DNA from: Neptunicoccus sediminis
Lineage (GTDB): Bacteria; Pseudomonadota; Alphaproteobacteria; Rhodobacterales; Rhodobacteraceae
Direction: 5' to 3'
DNA: 64,000 bases
NCBI RefSeq assembly: GCF_001719615.1
Contig: NZ_MDVX01000001.1
Span: forward strand, 124,001 to 188,000
The notes beneath the pieces were generated by a model. It was not told the DNA's origin. It did no database searches and worked only from the letters and a program-made list of their open reading frames with translations. A program made the position numbers and the translations under genes. Below, one piece after another: positions 34,891-45,693 of the stretch (its first letter is position 1; every line of letters begins with the position of its first letter).

Positions 34891-34919
34891 GGGATAGGCT
34901 CGCGCCTGTCCCTTTTTTT
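34891..34919 (+). terminator. Terminator of the Ser-rich peptide gene
   Basis: GGGATAGGC pairs with GCCTGTCCC around TCGC; seven T follow. Confidence 0.9.
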
Positions 34920-35006
34920 ATCAACAAAACCTTTCCATTTTCTTAAAGTATCCTCGGGTGAATTGGCCCAAGGCCAAGAGGGGCAAAGCCCCTAATAAAC
35001 CCGCCG

Positions 35007-35843
35007 TTACCCGTTCTCTGCCGCCAGCAGCGCCCGCAGGCCGGTCCGGTAGTCCGGATATTTCAGCGTCACCCCAAGCTCCGATTTAATCCGGTCGTTC
35101 CGCACCCGCTTGCTTTCCGCGTAGAAACTGCGGGCCATTGGCGTCATGTCCGCAGTGTCAAAATCGACAGCCTCCGGCACCGGCACGCCGAGCAATTCTG
35201 CCGCAAAGCCAATCACATCCTCGGGCGGGGCCGCTTCGTCGTCGCACAGATTATAGATCGCTCCGGGGTCAGGCTTCGCCATGCTTGCTGCCAAAACCTG
35301 CGCAATATCCTCCACATGGATCCGCGAAAACACCTGATTCTTTTTAATAACCCGCCGCGCCGTCCCAGCGCGCACTTTGGCAAAGGGACCACGTCCGGGG
35401 CCATAGATGCCCGCCAGCCGGAAAATGTGCAACGGCAGATCCATAGACTGCCACGCCGCCTCTGCTGCGACCCGTAATCGGCCGCGACGGGTGGACGGGG
35501 TCAGGGGTGTGTCCTCATCTACCCAGCCGCCTTGATGATCCCCATAAACGCCTGTGGTGGACAGATACCCGACCCAATCGAACGACCGGCTTGCAATCTC
35601 TGTGCGCAGCCCGTTTAACACCGGATCACCTGCCGCATCCGGTCCCGCCGAGATCAGCAGATGGGACGCGCGGTCAAGGTAGGGGATCATGTCGGTGCCG
35701 GGCCAGGCCACGGTTTCCACGCCCGCTTGCGGCACCTCACCGGAACGATTGGTGCCGATGACCTGCCAGCCGCGGGGCAGCAAATCGGCTGCCAGCGCCT
35801 GCGCGGAATAGCCGTGGCCAAAGCTCAACAATACACCTGTCAT
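35007..35843 (-). CDS. NAD-dependent epimerase/SDR-like protein
   Basis: 278 aa of the extended-SDR/YeeZ-like kind. An atypical N-terminal nucleotide motif (LSFGHGYSAQALAADLL), YLSTTGVYGD (Ser/Tyr region), FRLAGIYGPGR and a VEDIAQVLAASM motif are visible. Last gene of the block mtgA-GST-queG-SDR, 18 bp after queG. Specific substrate unknown. Confidence 0.88.
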   Translation of the reverse strand: MTGVLLSFGHGYSAQALAADLLPRGWQVIGTNRSGEVPQAGVETVAWPGTDMIPYLDRASHLLISAGPDAAGDPVLNGLRTEIASRSFDWVGYLSTTGVYGDHQGGWVDEDTPLTPSTRRGRLRVAAEAAWQSMDLPLHIFRLAGIYGPGRGPFAKVRAGTARRVIKKNQVFSRIHVEDIAQVLAASMAKPDPGAIYNLCDDEAAPPEDVIGFAAELLGVPVPEAVDFDTADMTPMARSFYAESKRVRNDRIKSELGVTLKYPDYRTGLRALLAAENG

Positions 35844-35861
35844 GTTGCAATCCCTTAAACT

Positions 35862-36896
35862 CTAAGCCAGTTCGCCGCAGGCCCATCGCGCTGCGTCTGC
35901 GACTGCCTGATCCTCATCCTCACACAGCGCCTGCGCTGTTGCCAGCAACCCCGCATCCTGAGAATTTCCTATCGCATACAGAACGTTCCGCACGAATCTG
36001 TTGCGCCCGATCCGCTTAACCGGAGAGCCGGAAAACAGCGCCCGAAACCCCGTATCATCCAACGCTGCCAGTTCTGCAAGGCGGGGCGCTTGCAGCTCTG
36101 TCCGCCCGTGATATTTGATCTCGGCCGCACGGCTGGCGAATTTGTTCCACGGGCAGACCGCTAGACAATCGTCGCAACCGTATATCCGGTTGCCAAGACT
36201 TTTGCGCAAGGAAACATCTACCGGACCATGATGCTCGATGGTCAGATAGGAAATACACCGCCGCGCATCCAATTGATAAGGTTCGGGAAACGCATTGGTC
36301 GGGCAAATATCAAGACACTTGCGACAGTTTCCGCAGTGGTCCACCTCCCCGCCTGTCTCTTCCAGAGACAGTGTGGTGAAGATCGCGCCAAGGAAGAACC
36401 AACTGCCGAGTTGCCGTGACACAACATTGGTGTGCTTTCCTTGCCACCCCAGCCCCGCCGCCTGTGCCAGCGGTTTCTCCATGACTGGCGCGGTATCTAC
36501 GAAAACCTTGATTTCTGCGCCATCCACCTGTTCGATCAACCAGCGCCCCACCCGTTTCAACCGCTTTTTCAGCACGTCGTGGTAGTCTTTATTCTGCGCA
36601 TAGACACTGATCGCGGCCCGATCCTTCTGCGCCAGAATTTCCAGAGGATCGTGATCCGGTCCGTAGTTTTCCGCGAGCATTACCACTGAACGTGCCTCTG
36701 GCCACAACGCCGCCGCCGAGCCGCGCCAGTGCATCCGCTCTGCCATCCAGCCCATTTGACCGTGACGGCCCTTGTCAACGAACTCTGCCAGTCGCCGGGC
36801 GGTCTGGGGGGCTGCATCGGGGCGGCACACGCCGAAATCGGAGAATCCTTCGGCCAGTGCCTTGTCACGCAGGGCGCGGGTCAGTTCTGCCGACAC
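35862..36896 (-). CDS. queG: Epoxyqueuosine reductase
   Basis: 344 aa. Two 4Fe-4S motifs ([16 protein letters not shown] and [13 protein letters not shown]), the cobalamin-dependent fold N-terminus and a HEAT-like C-terminus. It makes queuosine-34 from epoxyqueuosine in tRNA. GTG start; one base of its start overlaps the stop of the upstream GST gene. Confidence 0.95.
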   Translation of the reverse strand: MSAELTRALRDKALAEGFSDFGVCRPDAAPQTARRLAEFVDKGRHGQMGWMAERMHWRGSAAALWPEARSVVMLAENYGPDHDPLEILAQKDRAAISVYAQNKDYHDVLKKRLKRVGRWLIEQVDGAEIKVFVDTAPVMEKPLAQAAGLGWQGKHTNVVSRQLGSWFFLGAIFTTLSLEETGGEVDHCGNCRKCLDICPTNAFPEPYQLDARRCISYLTIEHHGPVDVSLRKSLGNRIYGCDDCLAVCPWNKFASRAAEIKYHGRTELQAPRLAELAALDDTGFRALFSGSPVKRIGRNRFVRNVLYAIGNSQDAGLLATAQALCEDEDQAVADAARWACGELA

Positions 36897-37603
36897 TAAA
36901 AATCCAGATCGGAATAATGGGGCGGTTGCGGAAAGCCCGGCAACTGGTCCGCCAGCAGGGACCGGAACGCAGGGCGGGATTTAATCTTGGCATACCACTC
37001 CTTCACCAGTTCATTCCGGTTCCAGTCCACATCAGAAATGTAGTCGAGGCAGGACAGTTGCGCCGCTGCCGAAAAATCCGCCAGTGACATGCGGTCCCCC
37101 GCCAGCCAGCGTCGTCGATCCAGCAACCACCCCATGTAATCAATGTGAAACTTGATCTTGGCAGAGCCGGTTTTCACGTTTTTACTGTCCGGATAACCAC
37201 GGCCCATGATTTTCTTATTCACCCGCTCTCCCAGCAGGTTAAGCGTCACTTCACGGTAAAATTTGTCATCAAACCAAGCGTTTAGCCGGCGAACCTCGGC
37301 CCGTCTCTCTGCCCCTTGCGGCAGCAGCGGGGGTTCGGGGCGCTTCTCTTCGAGGTATTCACAAATAGAGGTGCTGTCAGACAGGGTAATCTTGTCACTG
37401 CGCAGCACCGGCACTTGACCGCCCGGATTGAGCCGCAGGAAATCCGCGCGTTCTTCCCAATAACGCTCTTCAACCAGTTCAACTTCGATCTTCTTTTCCG
37501 CCATGACCAGACGGACCTTGCGACAGAAGGGGGAGAGCGGGAAATGATAGAGCTTGTACATATCAGCCAGACGTTGATTGGGGGTGGTTCTATTTGCACT
37601 CAT
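36896..37603 (-). CDS. Glutathione S-transferase
   Basis: About 235 aa. Thioredoxin-fold start [32 protein letters not shown] with SPFC redox/GSH site, [21 protein letters not shown] binding loop, then an all-helical domain. Start ATG at 37603 chosen; MYKL at 37561 is possible and would give a canonical N-terminus. Coupled to queG and 12 bp after the mtgA stop. Confidence 0.88.
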   Translation of the reverse strand: MSANRTTPNQRLADMYKLYHFPLSPFCRKVRLVMAEKKIEVELVEERYWEERADFLRLNPGGQVPVLRSDKITLSDSTSICEYLEEKRPEPPLLPQGAERRAEVRRLNAWFDDKFYREVTLNLLGERVNKKIMGRGYPDSKNVKTGSAKIKFHIDYMGWLLDRRRWLAGDRMSLADFSAAAQLSCLDYISDVDWNRNELVKEWYAKIKSRPAFRSLLADQLPGFPQPPHYSDLDF

Positions 37604-37615
37604 GCGTAACAATTT

Positions 37616-38395
37616 TCAACCGCTGTTGAAACAGTCAGCACGCCCGTCGGCCGCAATAGTTCGGGCACCGGCCATTATTTGCCGCGTCCGCTTTTTCACA
37701 AATGCGGTTGGCTGGCTGGCAGAGCGCTTTTTCGGAGAAGGCAGAATCGCTGCAATGCGGGACGCCTGTAACAGCGACAGGTTTTCCGGTTCCACCTTGA
37801 AATAGTGCCGCCCCGCCGCTGCAACGCCAAAAACACCTTCGTCCGTTTCCGCAATGTTCAGATAGACCTCAACGATCCGTTTTTTTGGCCAGACCAGCTC
37901 TATCAGCAGGGTAAACCAGGCCTCAAGCCCCTTGCGAACCCATGTCCGCCCCTGCCAGAGAAACACATTCTTGGCCACCTGTTGACTGATGGTGCTGCCA
38001 CCGCGCAGACGCTCGTCATCTGCAAGGGCTGCTTTGATGCCTTCGATGTCAAACCCGAAATGGGTGCAGAAATTGGCATCTTCAGCAGCCACGAAAGCCT
38101 GCGCCACCTCTGCGGGGAACTGCTCGATCGGGGTCCAGTCCCGCGACACCTCTCCCAGTCGCATCCGTTCGGCCACGTAGTAATAGGTCAGATAGGGGTT
38201 TGCGAAGCGCAGCAGTACCACCATCAGCAGGCTTAACGCGACGGCCCCGAAGACGATCAGGAACAGCTTTTTCAACACCCATCGCATCCAGTAACGCCAT
38301 GCGCCGCTGAAACTGTCCGCCGCCCGGCCGACCTTGCCCTTGCTCCGCGGGGCTTTCACCTTGTTGCGCACTCGGGTCGCGTCGTCATCGGCCAT
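37616..38395 (-). CDS. mtgA: Monofunctional peptidoglycan transglycosylase
   Basis: 259 aa. One N-terminal TM helix (LKKLFLIVFGAVALSLLMVVLL), then the GT51 domain with the catalytic Glu in AAEDANFCTHFGFD and the RGGSTISQQVAKN and KKRIVEVYLN motifs. Polymerises lipid II glycan strands in the periplasm. First gene of the mtgA-GST-queG-SDR run. Confidence 0.96.
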   Translation of the reverse strand: MADDDATRVRNKVKAPRSKGKVGRAADSFSGAWRYWMRWVLKKLFLIVFGAVALSLLMVVLLRFANPYLTYYYVAERMRLGEVSRDWTPIEQFPAEVAQAFVAAEDANFCTHFGFDIEGIKAALADDERLRGGSTISQQVAKNVFLWQGRTWVRKGLEAWFTLLIELVWPKKRIVEVYLNIAETDEGVFGVAAAGRHYFKVEPENLSLLQASRIAAILPSPKKRSASQPTAFVKKRTRQIMAGARTIAADGRADCFNSG

Positions 38396-38515
38396 CTAAA
38401 ATATTCCCTCTGGCGGCAGTCTCAGCCAAGGCGTCATTCAAATCAACAGCTACAAAAGCAAAGAAGGCCGAAAACTCCAGCCTTCCCGTCTGACTTAATA
38501 CGGCACTGAAAAATG

Positions 38516-41500
38516 TCAGGCCGTCTTTTTGCCGGTTTCCATGCTCAGCGGGGCTGGCAGGCGACCCAACATCTCTTTCGGGCAAATCTGCACGAAATTG
38601 ACGAGTTCATCATCCCAACGCCGCAGAATATCCGCAGCCTTGGCCGAGCGGGTTTCTGCAAGGTGATCTTCCAGCAGGGATTTCAGTTCTTCCTGCCAGT
38701 GATCCACTGTAACTGCGCTGGTCACAAGGGTCTCGCGGTTGATCATCTTGTCAAGCTGGGCGTCAGGATCGTAGACATAGGCCATACCACCGGTCATACC
38801 CGCGCCAAAGTTTGCGCCCACAGAGCCAAGGATCACAGCCACACCGCCGGTCATGTATTCACAACCGTTGGTGCCACAGCCCTCAATCACCACTTTCGCA
38901 CCAGAGTTGCGCACAGCGAACCGCTCCCCCGCGCGCCCGTTGGCGAACAGCCGACCCGCAGTCGCACCATATAGCACTGTGTTGCCAATGATGGTGTTTT
39001 CACTGGCCGTAATTGGCGAACCCAGCGGCGGGCGCACGACGATTGTGCCGCCCGACAGACCCTTGCCCACATAATCGTTGGCATCGCCGGAGACTTCCAG
39101 CTTCAAGCCCGGCGCTGCGAATGCCCCGAGAGACTGCCCCGCGCTGCCGGTCAGTTTCACTGTCAGATGATTTGGTTGCAGGGTGTTGTTCATCCCGAAC
39201 CGCTTTACGATATGAGAGGACACACGGGTGCCGATTGTGCGGTGCGTGTTCTGCACTGCATAAGACAGCTGCATTTTTTCACCATCCTTAAAGAACGGCT
39301 GCGCATCCTTCACAATCGACGCATCCAGCGTGTCGGGCACCGCCTGACGGGGTTTGTCGCGGTTGTACTCGATCGTGTTGGCGTTATCGATGCTGACCAG
39401 AAGCGGGTTAAGATCAAGATCGTCCAGATGGGCCGACCCGCGGGACACCTGTGCCAGCATATCTGCACGCCCGATAACCTCGTCCAGAGACCGCGCACCC
39501 AATGAGGCCAGAACCTCGCGCACTTCCTGCGCGTAAAAAGTGATCAGGTTTACCACCTTATCCGCCGTGCCGGTGAACTTCTTGCGCAGGTCTTCGTCTT
39601 GCACACAGACCCCGACAGGGCAGGTGTTGGACTGGCACTGGCGCACCATGATACACCCCATCGCGATCAGGGCGGCGGTGCCGATGCCGTATTCTTCGGC
39701 GCCGAGCATGGCCGCAATCACGATGTCGCGGCCGGTGCGCAGACCACCGTCGGTGCGCAGGGTCACACGGTCGCGCAGCTTGTTCATGGACAGAACCTGA
39801 TGCGCCTCGCTCAGACCCATTTCCCACGGCAGACCGGCATATTTGATCGACGTCGCAGGGGATGCCCCTGTCCCGCCGTTGTGCCCCGAAATCAGGATCA
39901 CATCCGCCTTGGCCTTGGCCACACCGGCAGCAATCGTGCCAACACCGCTGCTGGCCACCAGCTTCACGGTTACTTTGGCATTCGGGTTGATCTGCTTCAG
40001 GTCATAGATCAGCTGGGCCAGATCCTCGATCGAGTAAATATCGTGGTGGGGTGGCGGTGAAATCAGGGTCACGCCTTTGGTCGAATGACGCAGCCGTGCG
40101 ATCAGGTCTGTGACCTTAATCCCCGGAAGCTGGCCGCCCTCGCCCGGTTTCGCGCCTTGCGCCACCTTGATTTCTAGCTCTTCACACTGGTTGAGGTACT
40201 CTGCAGTCACCCCGAACCGGCCCGAAGCCACCTGTTTGATCTTGGCAGACGGGTTGTCCCCATTGGGTTCCGGCACGAAATGCGCCGGATCTTCACCACC
40301 CTCCCCGCTATCGGATTTCGCGCCGATCCGGTTCATCGCGACATTCAGGGTCTTATGGGCCTCCGGCGACAGTGCCCCGAGCGACATGCCCGGTGTCACA
40401 AACCGTTTGCGGATAGAGGTGATGCTCTCGACCTCATCCACGGAAATCGGTTTCGCAGTCGAATTGAAATCCAACAAATCCCGCAGGTGAATCGGCGGAT
40501 TGGATTGCATCTTGCGGGAATACTGCTTCCACAGATCAAAGCTGGCGCGGTCGCAGGCCGCTTGCAGCATGTGCATGGATTGCGCTTCCCAAGCGTGTTT
40601 CTCGCCGCTGCGACGCTCTTTGTAAAAGCCACCGATGGGCAGAACGTTGGTCTGACCAAGCCAGCCACGGGCGTGAACCTCACGGATTTTCTTCTGGATG
40701 CCGATCAGACCGATGCCGGAAATCCGGCTGTGCATTCCGGGGAAGAACTCTGCTACCATTGCGCGGGACAGGCCCACCGCCTCAAAGTTTAAACCGCCGC
40801 GATAGCTGGAGATCACCGAGATCCCCATCTTCGCCATGATCTTCAACAGACCCTGATTGATCGCCTCGCGGTAACGCTCCATCGCCACTTCAAGCGTGCA
40901 ATCGAGCAGCCCCCGATCAATCCGGTCCGCCAGACTGTCCTGCGCCAGATATGCGTTCACAGTCGTCGCACCACAGCCGATCAACACAGCAAAATAATGC
41001 GGGTCCATACATTCGGCAGAACGCACATTGATCGAACAAAAGGTCCGCAATCCGGCCGCTGTCAGCCAAGAATGCACTGCAGATGTCGCAAGGATCATCG
41101 GAACAGGGATTTTATCCTCGTTCTGGTGACGGTCGGTCAGCACCAGATGCCCCGCACCCGAACGGACAGCTTCCTCCGCCTCAGAGCGGATCCGGTGCAC
41201 CGCATCGCGCAGCCCGTTGGGATTTTCGCGGTCAAAAGAACAGTCAATCGCCGTAACTTTCGCGCCAAACGCTTCTACCATTGCCTCAAACTTGGCGTTG
41301 GCCATGAAAGGGCTTTCCACCACAAGGATTTCCGTCTGTGCGTTGCTTTCATCCAGAACGTTGCCCAGATTCCCGAACCGGGTTTTCAGGCTCATCACAC
41401 GGAATTCACGCAAAGAGTCGATGGGCGGGTTTGTCACCTGACTAAAGTTCTGGCGGAAGAAATGGCTGAGCGGACGGTATTTGTCCGACAGCACGGCACT

Positions 41501-43048
41501 TGGCGTGTCATCCCCCATAGAGGCGATGGATTCTTTTGCATCCTCGGCCATCGGGTGCAGGATGACTTCCAGATCCTCGACACTGAAACCGGCGGCGATC
41601 TGGCGTTTGCGCAGTTCCGCGCCGCTGTAGATCGTCTTTTCCTTGATCGTCTTGGTGGTCTCTTCAAGGTTGGTGATCGAACCGACCCATTTGCTAAACG
41701 GCTGGGCCGCAGCCAGAGAGTCTTTCAGCTCTGCATCATGCCAGACCTTGTTCTCCAGCATATCGACGCCCAGCATCTGACCCGGCCCAAGCGCACCTTT
41801 GCGCAGGATGCTGGATTCATCTACGGGCACCATGCCTGTTTCGGACCCTGCAATAACCAGCCCGTCATTGGTGATGACATACCGCATCGGGCGCAGGCCA
41901 TTGCGGTCCAGACCGGCCACAACCCAGCGACCGTCCGTCATAGCCAGCGCCGCCGGACCATCCCAAGGTTCCATCACAGAGTTGCAATAGGCGTACATAT
42001 CCTTCCATGCATCCGGCATTTCGTGGGAAAGGTTAGACCAGCTTTCCGGCACCAGCATGGTTTTCGCCATCGGCGCGGAACGACCCGCACGGACCATCAC
42101 CTCAAACACGGAATCAAGTGCGGCAGAGTCCGATGACCCGCCTGCGATAATCGGCTTGATGTCTTCGGCGTGTTCGCCAAAGTTTTTGGATGCCATCCGG
42201 ATTTCGTGGGATTTCATCCAGTTGACGTTGCCTTTAAGCGTGTTGATCTCGCCGTTATGGGCCAACATCCGGAACGGCTGGGCCAGCCACCACTGTGGGA
42301 AAGTGTTAGTGGAATAACGCTGGTGATAGATTGCAAAGGCGCTTTCAAACCGCTCGTCCTTCAGGTCGGGGTAGAATACCGCCACCTGTTCAGCCAGCAT
42401 CATGCCCTTGTAAATCACCGAACGGCAAGACAGGCTACAGATGTAAAAGTCACGAATTGCAGCCTTGGCCACGGCTTTTTCGATGCGGCGGCGGATTACA
42501 TAAAGCTCGCGCTCGAACCGTTCTTCATCCACGCCCTTGCTGTTGGAAATCAGGATTTGCTCGATCTCGGGACGGGTCGCATTTGCCTTTTCTCCCAGAC
42601 AGGACACATCCACCGGCACGTGACGCCAGCCGTAGATGTAATACCCCATCTTCAGCACTTCGCTTTCCACGATGGTCCGGCAGTTTTCCTGCGCCCCGAA
42701 ATCGGTCCGTGGCAGGAAGACCTGACCGACAGCAATCATCTTATCGGTGTCCGGTTCATGGCCGGTGCGACGGATCTGGTCGTAGAAAAATTCTTTGGGG
42801 ATTTGCAGATGGATGCCCGCACCATCCCCTGTCAGCCCGTCCGCATCCACCGCACCACGATGCCAGATCGCTTGTAGGGCGGTGATGCCGGCATCCACCA
42901 CACGGCGGTTCGGCTTGCCATCGACGGACACCACAAGACCCACACCGCAGGACGAATGCTCGTCATCTTCGCGGTACAACCCCTGTTCGGCCAGCATGGC
43001 CCGTTTTGCTTCTTCTTCGGCTACCCATTTTGCATCATATTGTGTCAT
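38516..43048 (-). CDS. gltB: Glutamate synthase, large subunit
   Basis: 1510 aa. The N-terminal class-II amidotransferase domain begins at Cys34 (SSCGVGL), exposed after removal of a 33-residue propeptide. The FMN-binding synthase domain carries GHNGGTGASP and the 3Fe-4S cysteines CIMVRQCQSNTCPVGVC; a C-terminal GXGXG structural domain follows. With GltD it converts glutamine and 2-oxoglutarate to two glutamates using NADPH. Start MTQYDAK with AAAGGG upstream; the frame is open further upstream without homology. Confidence 0.97.
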   Translation of the reverse strand: MTQYDAKWVAEEEAKRAMLAEQGLYREDDEHSSCGVGLVVSVDGKPNRRVVDAGITALQAIWHRGAVDADGLTGDGAGIHLQIPKEFFYDQIRRTGHEPDTDKMIAVGQVFLPRTDFGAQENCRTIVESEVLKMGYYIYGWRHVPVDVSCLGEKANATRPEIEQILISNSKGVDEERFERELYVIRRRIEKAVAKAAIRDFYICSLSCRSVIYKGMMLAEQVAVFYPDLKDERFESAFAIYHQRYSTNTFPQWWLAQPFRMLAHNGEINTLKGNVNWMKSHEIRMASKNFGEHAEDIKPIIAGGSSDSAALDSVFEVMVRAGRSAPMAKTMLVPESWSNLSHEMPDAWKDMYAYCNSVMEPWDGPAALAMTDGRWVVAGLDRNGLRPMRYVITNDGLVIAGSETGMVPVDESSILRKGALGPGQMLGVDMLENKVWHDAELKDSLAAAQPFSKWVGSITNLEETTKTIKEKTIYSGAELRKRQIAAGFSVEDLEVILHPMAEDAKESIASMGDDTPSAVLSDKYRPLSHFFRQNFSQVTNPPIDSLREFRVMSLKTRFGNLGNVLDESNAQTEILVVESPFMANAKFEAMVEAFGAKVTAIDCSFDRENPNGLRDAVHRIRSEAEEAVRSGAGHLVLTDRHQNEDKIPVPMILATSAVHSWLTAAGLRTFCSINVRSAECMDPHYFAVLIGCGATTVNAYLAQDSLADRIDRGLLDCTLEVAMERYREAINQGLLKIMAKMGISVISSYRGGLNFEAVGLSRAMVAEFFPGMHSRISGIGLIGIQKKIREVHARGWLGQTNVLPIGGFYKERRSGEKHAWEAQSMHMLQAACDRASFDLWKQYSRKMQSNPPIHLRDLLDFNSTAKPISVDEVESITSIRKRFVTPGMSLGALSPEAHKTLNVAMNRIGAKSDSGEGGEDPAHFVPEPNGDNPSAKIKQVASGRFGVTAEYLNQCEELEIKVAQGAKPGEGGQLPGIKVTDLIARLRHSTKGVTLISPPPHHDIYSIEDLAQLIYDLKQINPNAKVTVKLVASSGVGTIAAGVAKAKADVILISGHNGGTGASPATSIKYAGLPWEMGLSEAHQVLSMNKLRDRVTLRTDGGLRTGRDIVIAAMLGAEEYGIGTAALIAMGCIMVRQCQSNTCPVGVCVQDEDLRKKFTGTADKVVNLITFYAQEVREVLASLGARSLDEVIGRADMLAQVSRGSAHLDDLDLNPLLVSIDNANTIEYNRDKPRQAVPDTLDASIVKDAQPFFKDGEKMQLSYAVQNTHRTIGTRVSSHIVKRFGMNNTLQPNHLTVKLTGSAGQSLGAFAAPGLKLEVSGDANDYVGKGLSGGTIVVRPPLGSPITASENTIIGNTVLYGATAGRLFANGRAGERFAVRNSGAKVVIEGCGTNGCEYMTGGVAVILGSVGANFGAGMTGGMAYVYDPDAQLDKMINRETLVTSAVTVDHWQEELKSLLEDHLAETRSAKAADILRRWDDELVNFVQICPKEMLGRLPAPLSMETGKKTA

Positions 43049-43142
43049 GGTGGCTTTCCCTTTCAAAACCCCGATCATTGTCAGGGCCGGATCTTGTCGA
43101 GTGTCGGGCGGCGCCAGTAATGTCCGGCGCGCTGCCCTGTCC

Positions 43143-44579
43143 TTATTCGGCTGCGATGGCGGATTTGGCATTCAGGTCTGCGAGGATCGAACCGGCAGCG
43201 TCGCGCCCGTCGGCGATGGCCCAGACAACCAGTGACGCGCCGCGCACGATGTCCCCTGCCGCGTAAACACCGTCTAGTGCGGTCCGCTTGCTGACGAAAT
43301 CGGCCTTCACCGTGCCCCAACGGGTGACTTCCAGTTCCGGCGTATCCCAAAGAGTTGGCAGTTCCTCAGGCTCAAACCCCAGCGCCTTGATCACCAGATC
43401 AGCCTTCTCCAGATAATCCGCACCCGGAATTTCCTCTGGGGCCTGACGACCCGTGGCATCCGGCGCGCCCAGACGCATCTGCTGCACGTAAACACCTGTC
43501 ACCTTATCGTCACCGGCAAAGCCTTTGGGCGCGGACAACCAAACAAATTCCACGCCTTCCTCTTCCGCATTTGCCGTTTCCCGCAAGGAACCCGGCATGT
43601 TCTGACGGTCGCGACGATAAAGACATTTCACCGAAGTCGCGCCCTGACGGATCGCCGTGCGCACACAGTCCATCGCGGTATCACCGCCGCCGATGACGAC
43701 AACATTCTTACCTTCGGCCCAAAGCTCTCCGCTGTCGATTTCGGGAACTGTGTCACCGAAATTCTGACGGTTAGAGGCCGTAAGATAGTCTATAGCCTTA
43801 ACAATTCCGCTCAGACCGGCACCCGGCCCGCCCAGATCGCGGGACTTGTAAACGCCCGTCCCGATTAAAACGGCGTCGTGGGAATTACGCAGCTCATCAA
43901 AGCTGATGTCCTCACCCACGTTGCAATCCAGCTTGAAGGTTACTCCCCCTTCGGCCAGTTGGTTGTTCCGGCGCCCCACCACTTCTTTTTCCAGCTTGAA
44001 CCCCGGAATACCGTAGGTCAGCAGACCACCAGCGCGGTCGTAGCGGTCGTAGATCGTGACCTGAACACCGGCACGGCGCAGCACATCGGCCGCCGCGAGA
44101 CCGGCCGGACCAGCCCCGATGATGCCAACGGATTCGCTACGCTCTGCATAGGGTGTGATCGGCTGGACCCAACCCTGCTCCCATGCGGTGTCAGTAATGT
44201 ATTTCTCAACAGCGCCGATGGTCACTGTGCCATGGCCGGACTGTTCAATCACGCAATTGCCTTCACACAAGCGGTCCTGCGGGCAGATGCGACCACAAAT
44301 TTCGGGAAACTGGTTGGTCGCCTGACTGATCTCATAGGCTTCCTGCAAACGGCCCTCGGCGGTCAGTTTCAACCAGTCGGGGATATTGTTGTGCAGCGGG
44401 CAGTGGTCCTGACAGAACGGCACGCCACATTGGGAACAGCGGCTGGACTGCTCTGCCGCTTTCTCTGCGGCGAATTGCTGGTAAATCTCGTCGAAGTCAG
44501 ACGTACGCAGATTTGGCACACGCTTCTCCGGCATATCGCGGTCCACGTTTACAAATTTCAGCATTTTTTGTTCAGCCAT
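43143..44579 (-). CDS. gltD: Glutamate synthase, small subunit
   Basis: 478 aa. Two N-terminal cysteine clusters (CSQCGVPFCQDHCP and CGRICPQDRLCEGNC) bind 4Fe-4S; FAD-binding GAGPAGLAAADVLRR and NADPH-binding VIGGGDTAMDCVRTA complete the oxidoreductase. It feeds electrons to GltB. It sits before gltB on the same strand with 94 bp between, so they form one operon. In-frame ATG at 44585 also possible. Confidence 0.97.
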   Translation of the reverse strand: MAEQKMLKFVNVDRDMPEKRVPNLRTSDFDEIYQQFAAEKAAEQSSRCSQCGVPFCQDHCPLHNNIPDWLKLTAEGRLQEAYEISQATNQFPEICGRICPQDRLCEGNCVIEQSGHGTVTIGAVEKYITDTAWEQGWVQPITPYAERSESVGIIGAGPAGLAAADVLRRAGVQVTIYDRYDRAGGLLTYGIPGFKLEKEVVGRRNNQLAEGGVTFKLDCNVGEDISFDELRNSHDAVLIGTGVYKSRDLGGPGAGLSGIVKAIDYLTASNRQNFGDTVPEIDSGELWAEGKNVVVIGGGDTAMDCVRTAIRQGATSVKCLYRRDRQNMPGSLRETANAEEEGVEFVWLSAPKGFAGDDKVTGVYVQQMRLGAPDATGRQAPEEIPGADYLEKADLVIKALGFEPEELPTLWDTPELEVTRWGTVKADFVSKRTALDGVYAAGDIVRGASLVVWAIADGRDAAGSILADLNAKSAIAAE

Positions 44580-44822
44580 GATCACATACCCGCAATTTCT
44601 AATTCCAGAGCCTGCGTTCTAACCAATGTTTCTCCACAGGCAAAGGGAAATCTGCAATATAGGTAACTCTTGTTGACCTTTATTTTCATAAATCTTGAAA
44701 TTGTTCTATTTTTTAGGCTGGTCAAATATTAATAGGTCAGCACGGCTTACCTTAAGCAATATTTCCCTTCCCGCTCTACAGCGCATACTCTGCGGTTTAA
44801 ACGAATCAAAAAGGCCCGCGCC

Positions 44823-45626
44823 ATGCCCCTGCTCCACCTCCTGATACTCGCAATTGTGCAGGGCATTACCGAATTTCTGCCAGTTTCCAGTTCTGGCCAC
44901 CTGATCCTGCTCCCCCATGTGATGGGGGTCGAAGATCAGGGACAATTGATTGATGTAGCCGTCCACATTGGCACGCTCGGCGCTGTAATCCTGTTCTTCT
45001 GGAAAGACTCCAAATCCGCCTTTACCGGCCTGTTTCACCTCGCCACGGGGAAAACCGGAACAGACTCCGCGAAACTGGCGGTGCTTTTGATCGTCGCGAC
45101 CGTGCCAGCGGTCCTGTTCGGGCTTATACTGAAACTCACCGGATTGTCGGACGCCCTGCGCAATATCACCGTGATCGGCTGGACCATGCTGGCCTTTGGC
45201 ATACTGCTTTACATTGCGGACCAACGCAGCAGCCAGACCAAGACGCAAAGCCGATGGGACATGCCTGATGCGATCAAGCTCGGCCTGTGGCAAGCGCTCG
45301 CCCTGATCCCCGGCACCTCCCGCTCCGGCATCGCTATCACGGGCGCCCGATTTCTTGGCTACAACAGAGAAGACGGCACCCGTATCGCTATGCTGATGTC
45401 GATCCCGGTGATCCTGTCCTCGGCGGTCTTGCTTGGGGTAGAGGCAGTTTCCGACGCGAATGCTGCTGGACTGCGCGACGGGGCAATCGCCGCTGTTTTC
45501 AGTTTCCTGACCGCGTTGCTGGCGTTATCGTTAATGATGCGACTGTTGCGCAGTGTCAGCTTCACGCCCTATGTGATTTACCGCGTGATCCTCGGCGTAA
45601 TCCTTCTGGCCGTGGCTTACAGCTAA
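44823..45626 (+). CDS. uppP: Undecaprenyl-diphosphatase
   Basis: 267 aa, about eight TM helices. The signatures EFLPVSSSGHLIL near residue 17 and the PGTSRSG loop bracket the phosphatase site. It regenerates the C55-P carrier for peptidoglycan and is associated with bacitracin tolerance. Divergent from gltDB; followed by a strong terminator. Confidence 0.96.
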   Translation: MPLLHLLILAIVQGITEFLPVSSSGHLILLPHVMGVEDQGQLIDVAVHIGTLGAVILFFWKDSKSAFTGLFHLATGKTGTDSAKLAVLLIVATVPAVLFGLILKLTGLSDALRNITVIGWTMLAFGILLYIADQRSSQTKTQSRWDMPDAIKLGLWQALALIPGTSRSGIAITGARFLGYNREDGTRIAMLMSIPVILSSAVLLGVEAVSDANAAGLRDGAIAAVFSFLTALLALSLMMRLLRSVSFTPYVIYRVILGVILLAVAYS

Positions 45627-45638
45627 TACCGGAAATGC

Positions 45639-45668
45639 AAAAAGCCCCGCAGTTGCGGGGCCTTTTTA
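45639..45668. terminator. Bidirectional terminator after uppP
   Basis: AAAAAGCCCCGC and GCGGGGCCTTTTT around AGTT. Shared with the convergent NDUFA9-like gene. Confidence 0.92.
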
Positions 45669-45693
45669 ATCAAATCGAACATCTGTCAGAGAT

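Noticed and set aside
38516-43048. Several long plus-strand frames opposite gltB
   Set aside because: All are antisense shadows of a strongly conserved gene and show no domain or start signals.
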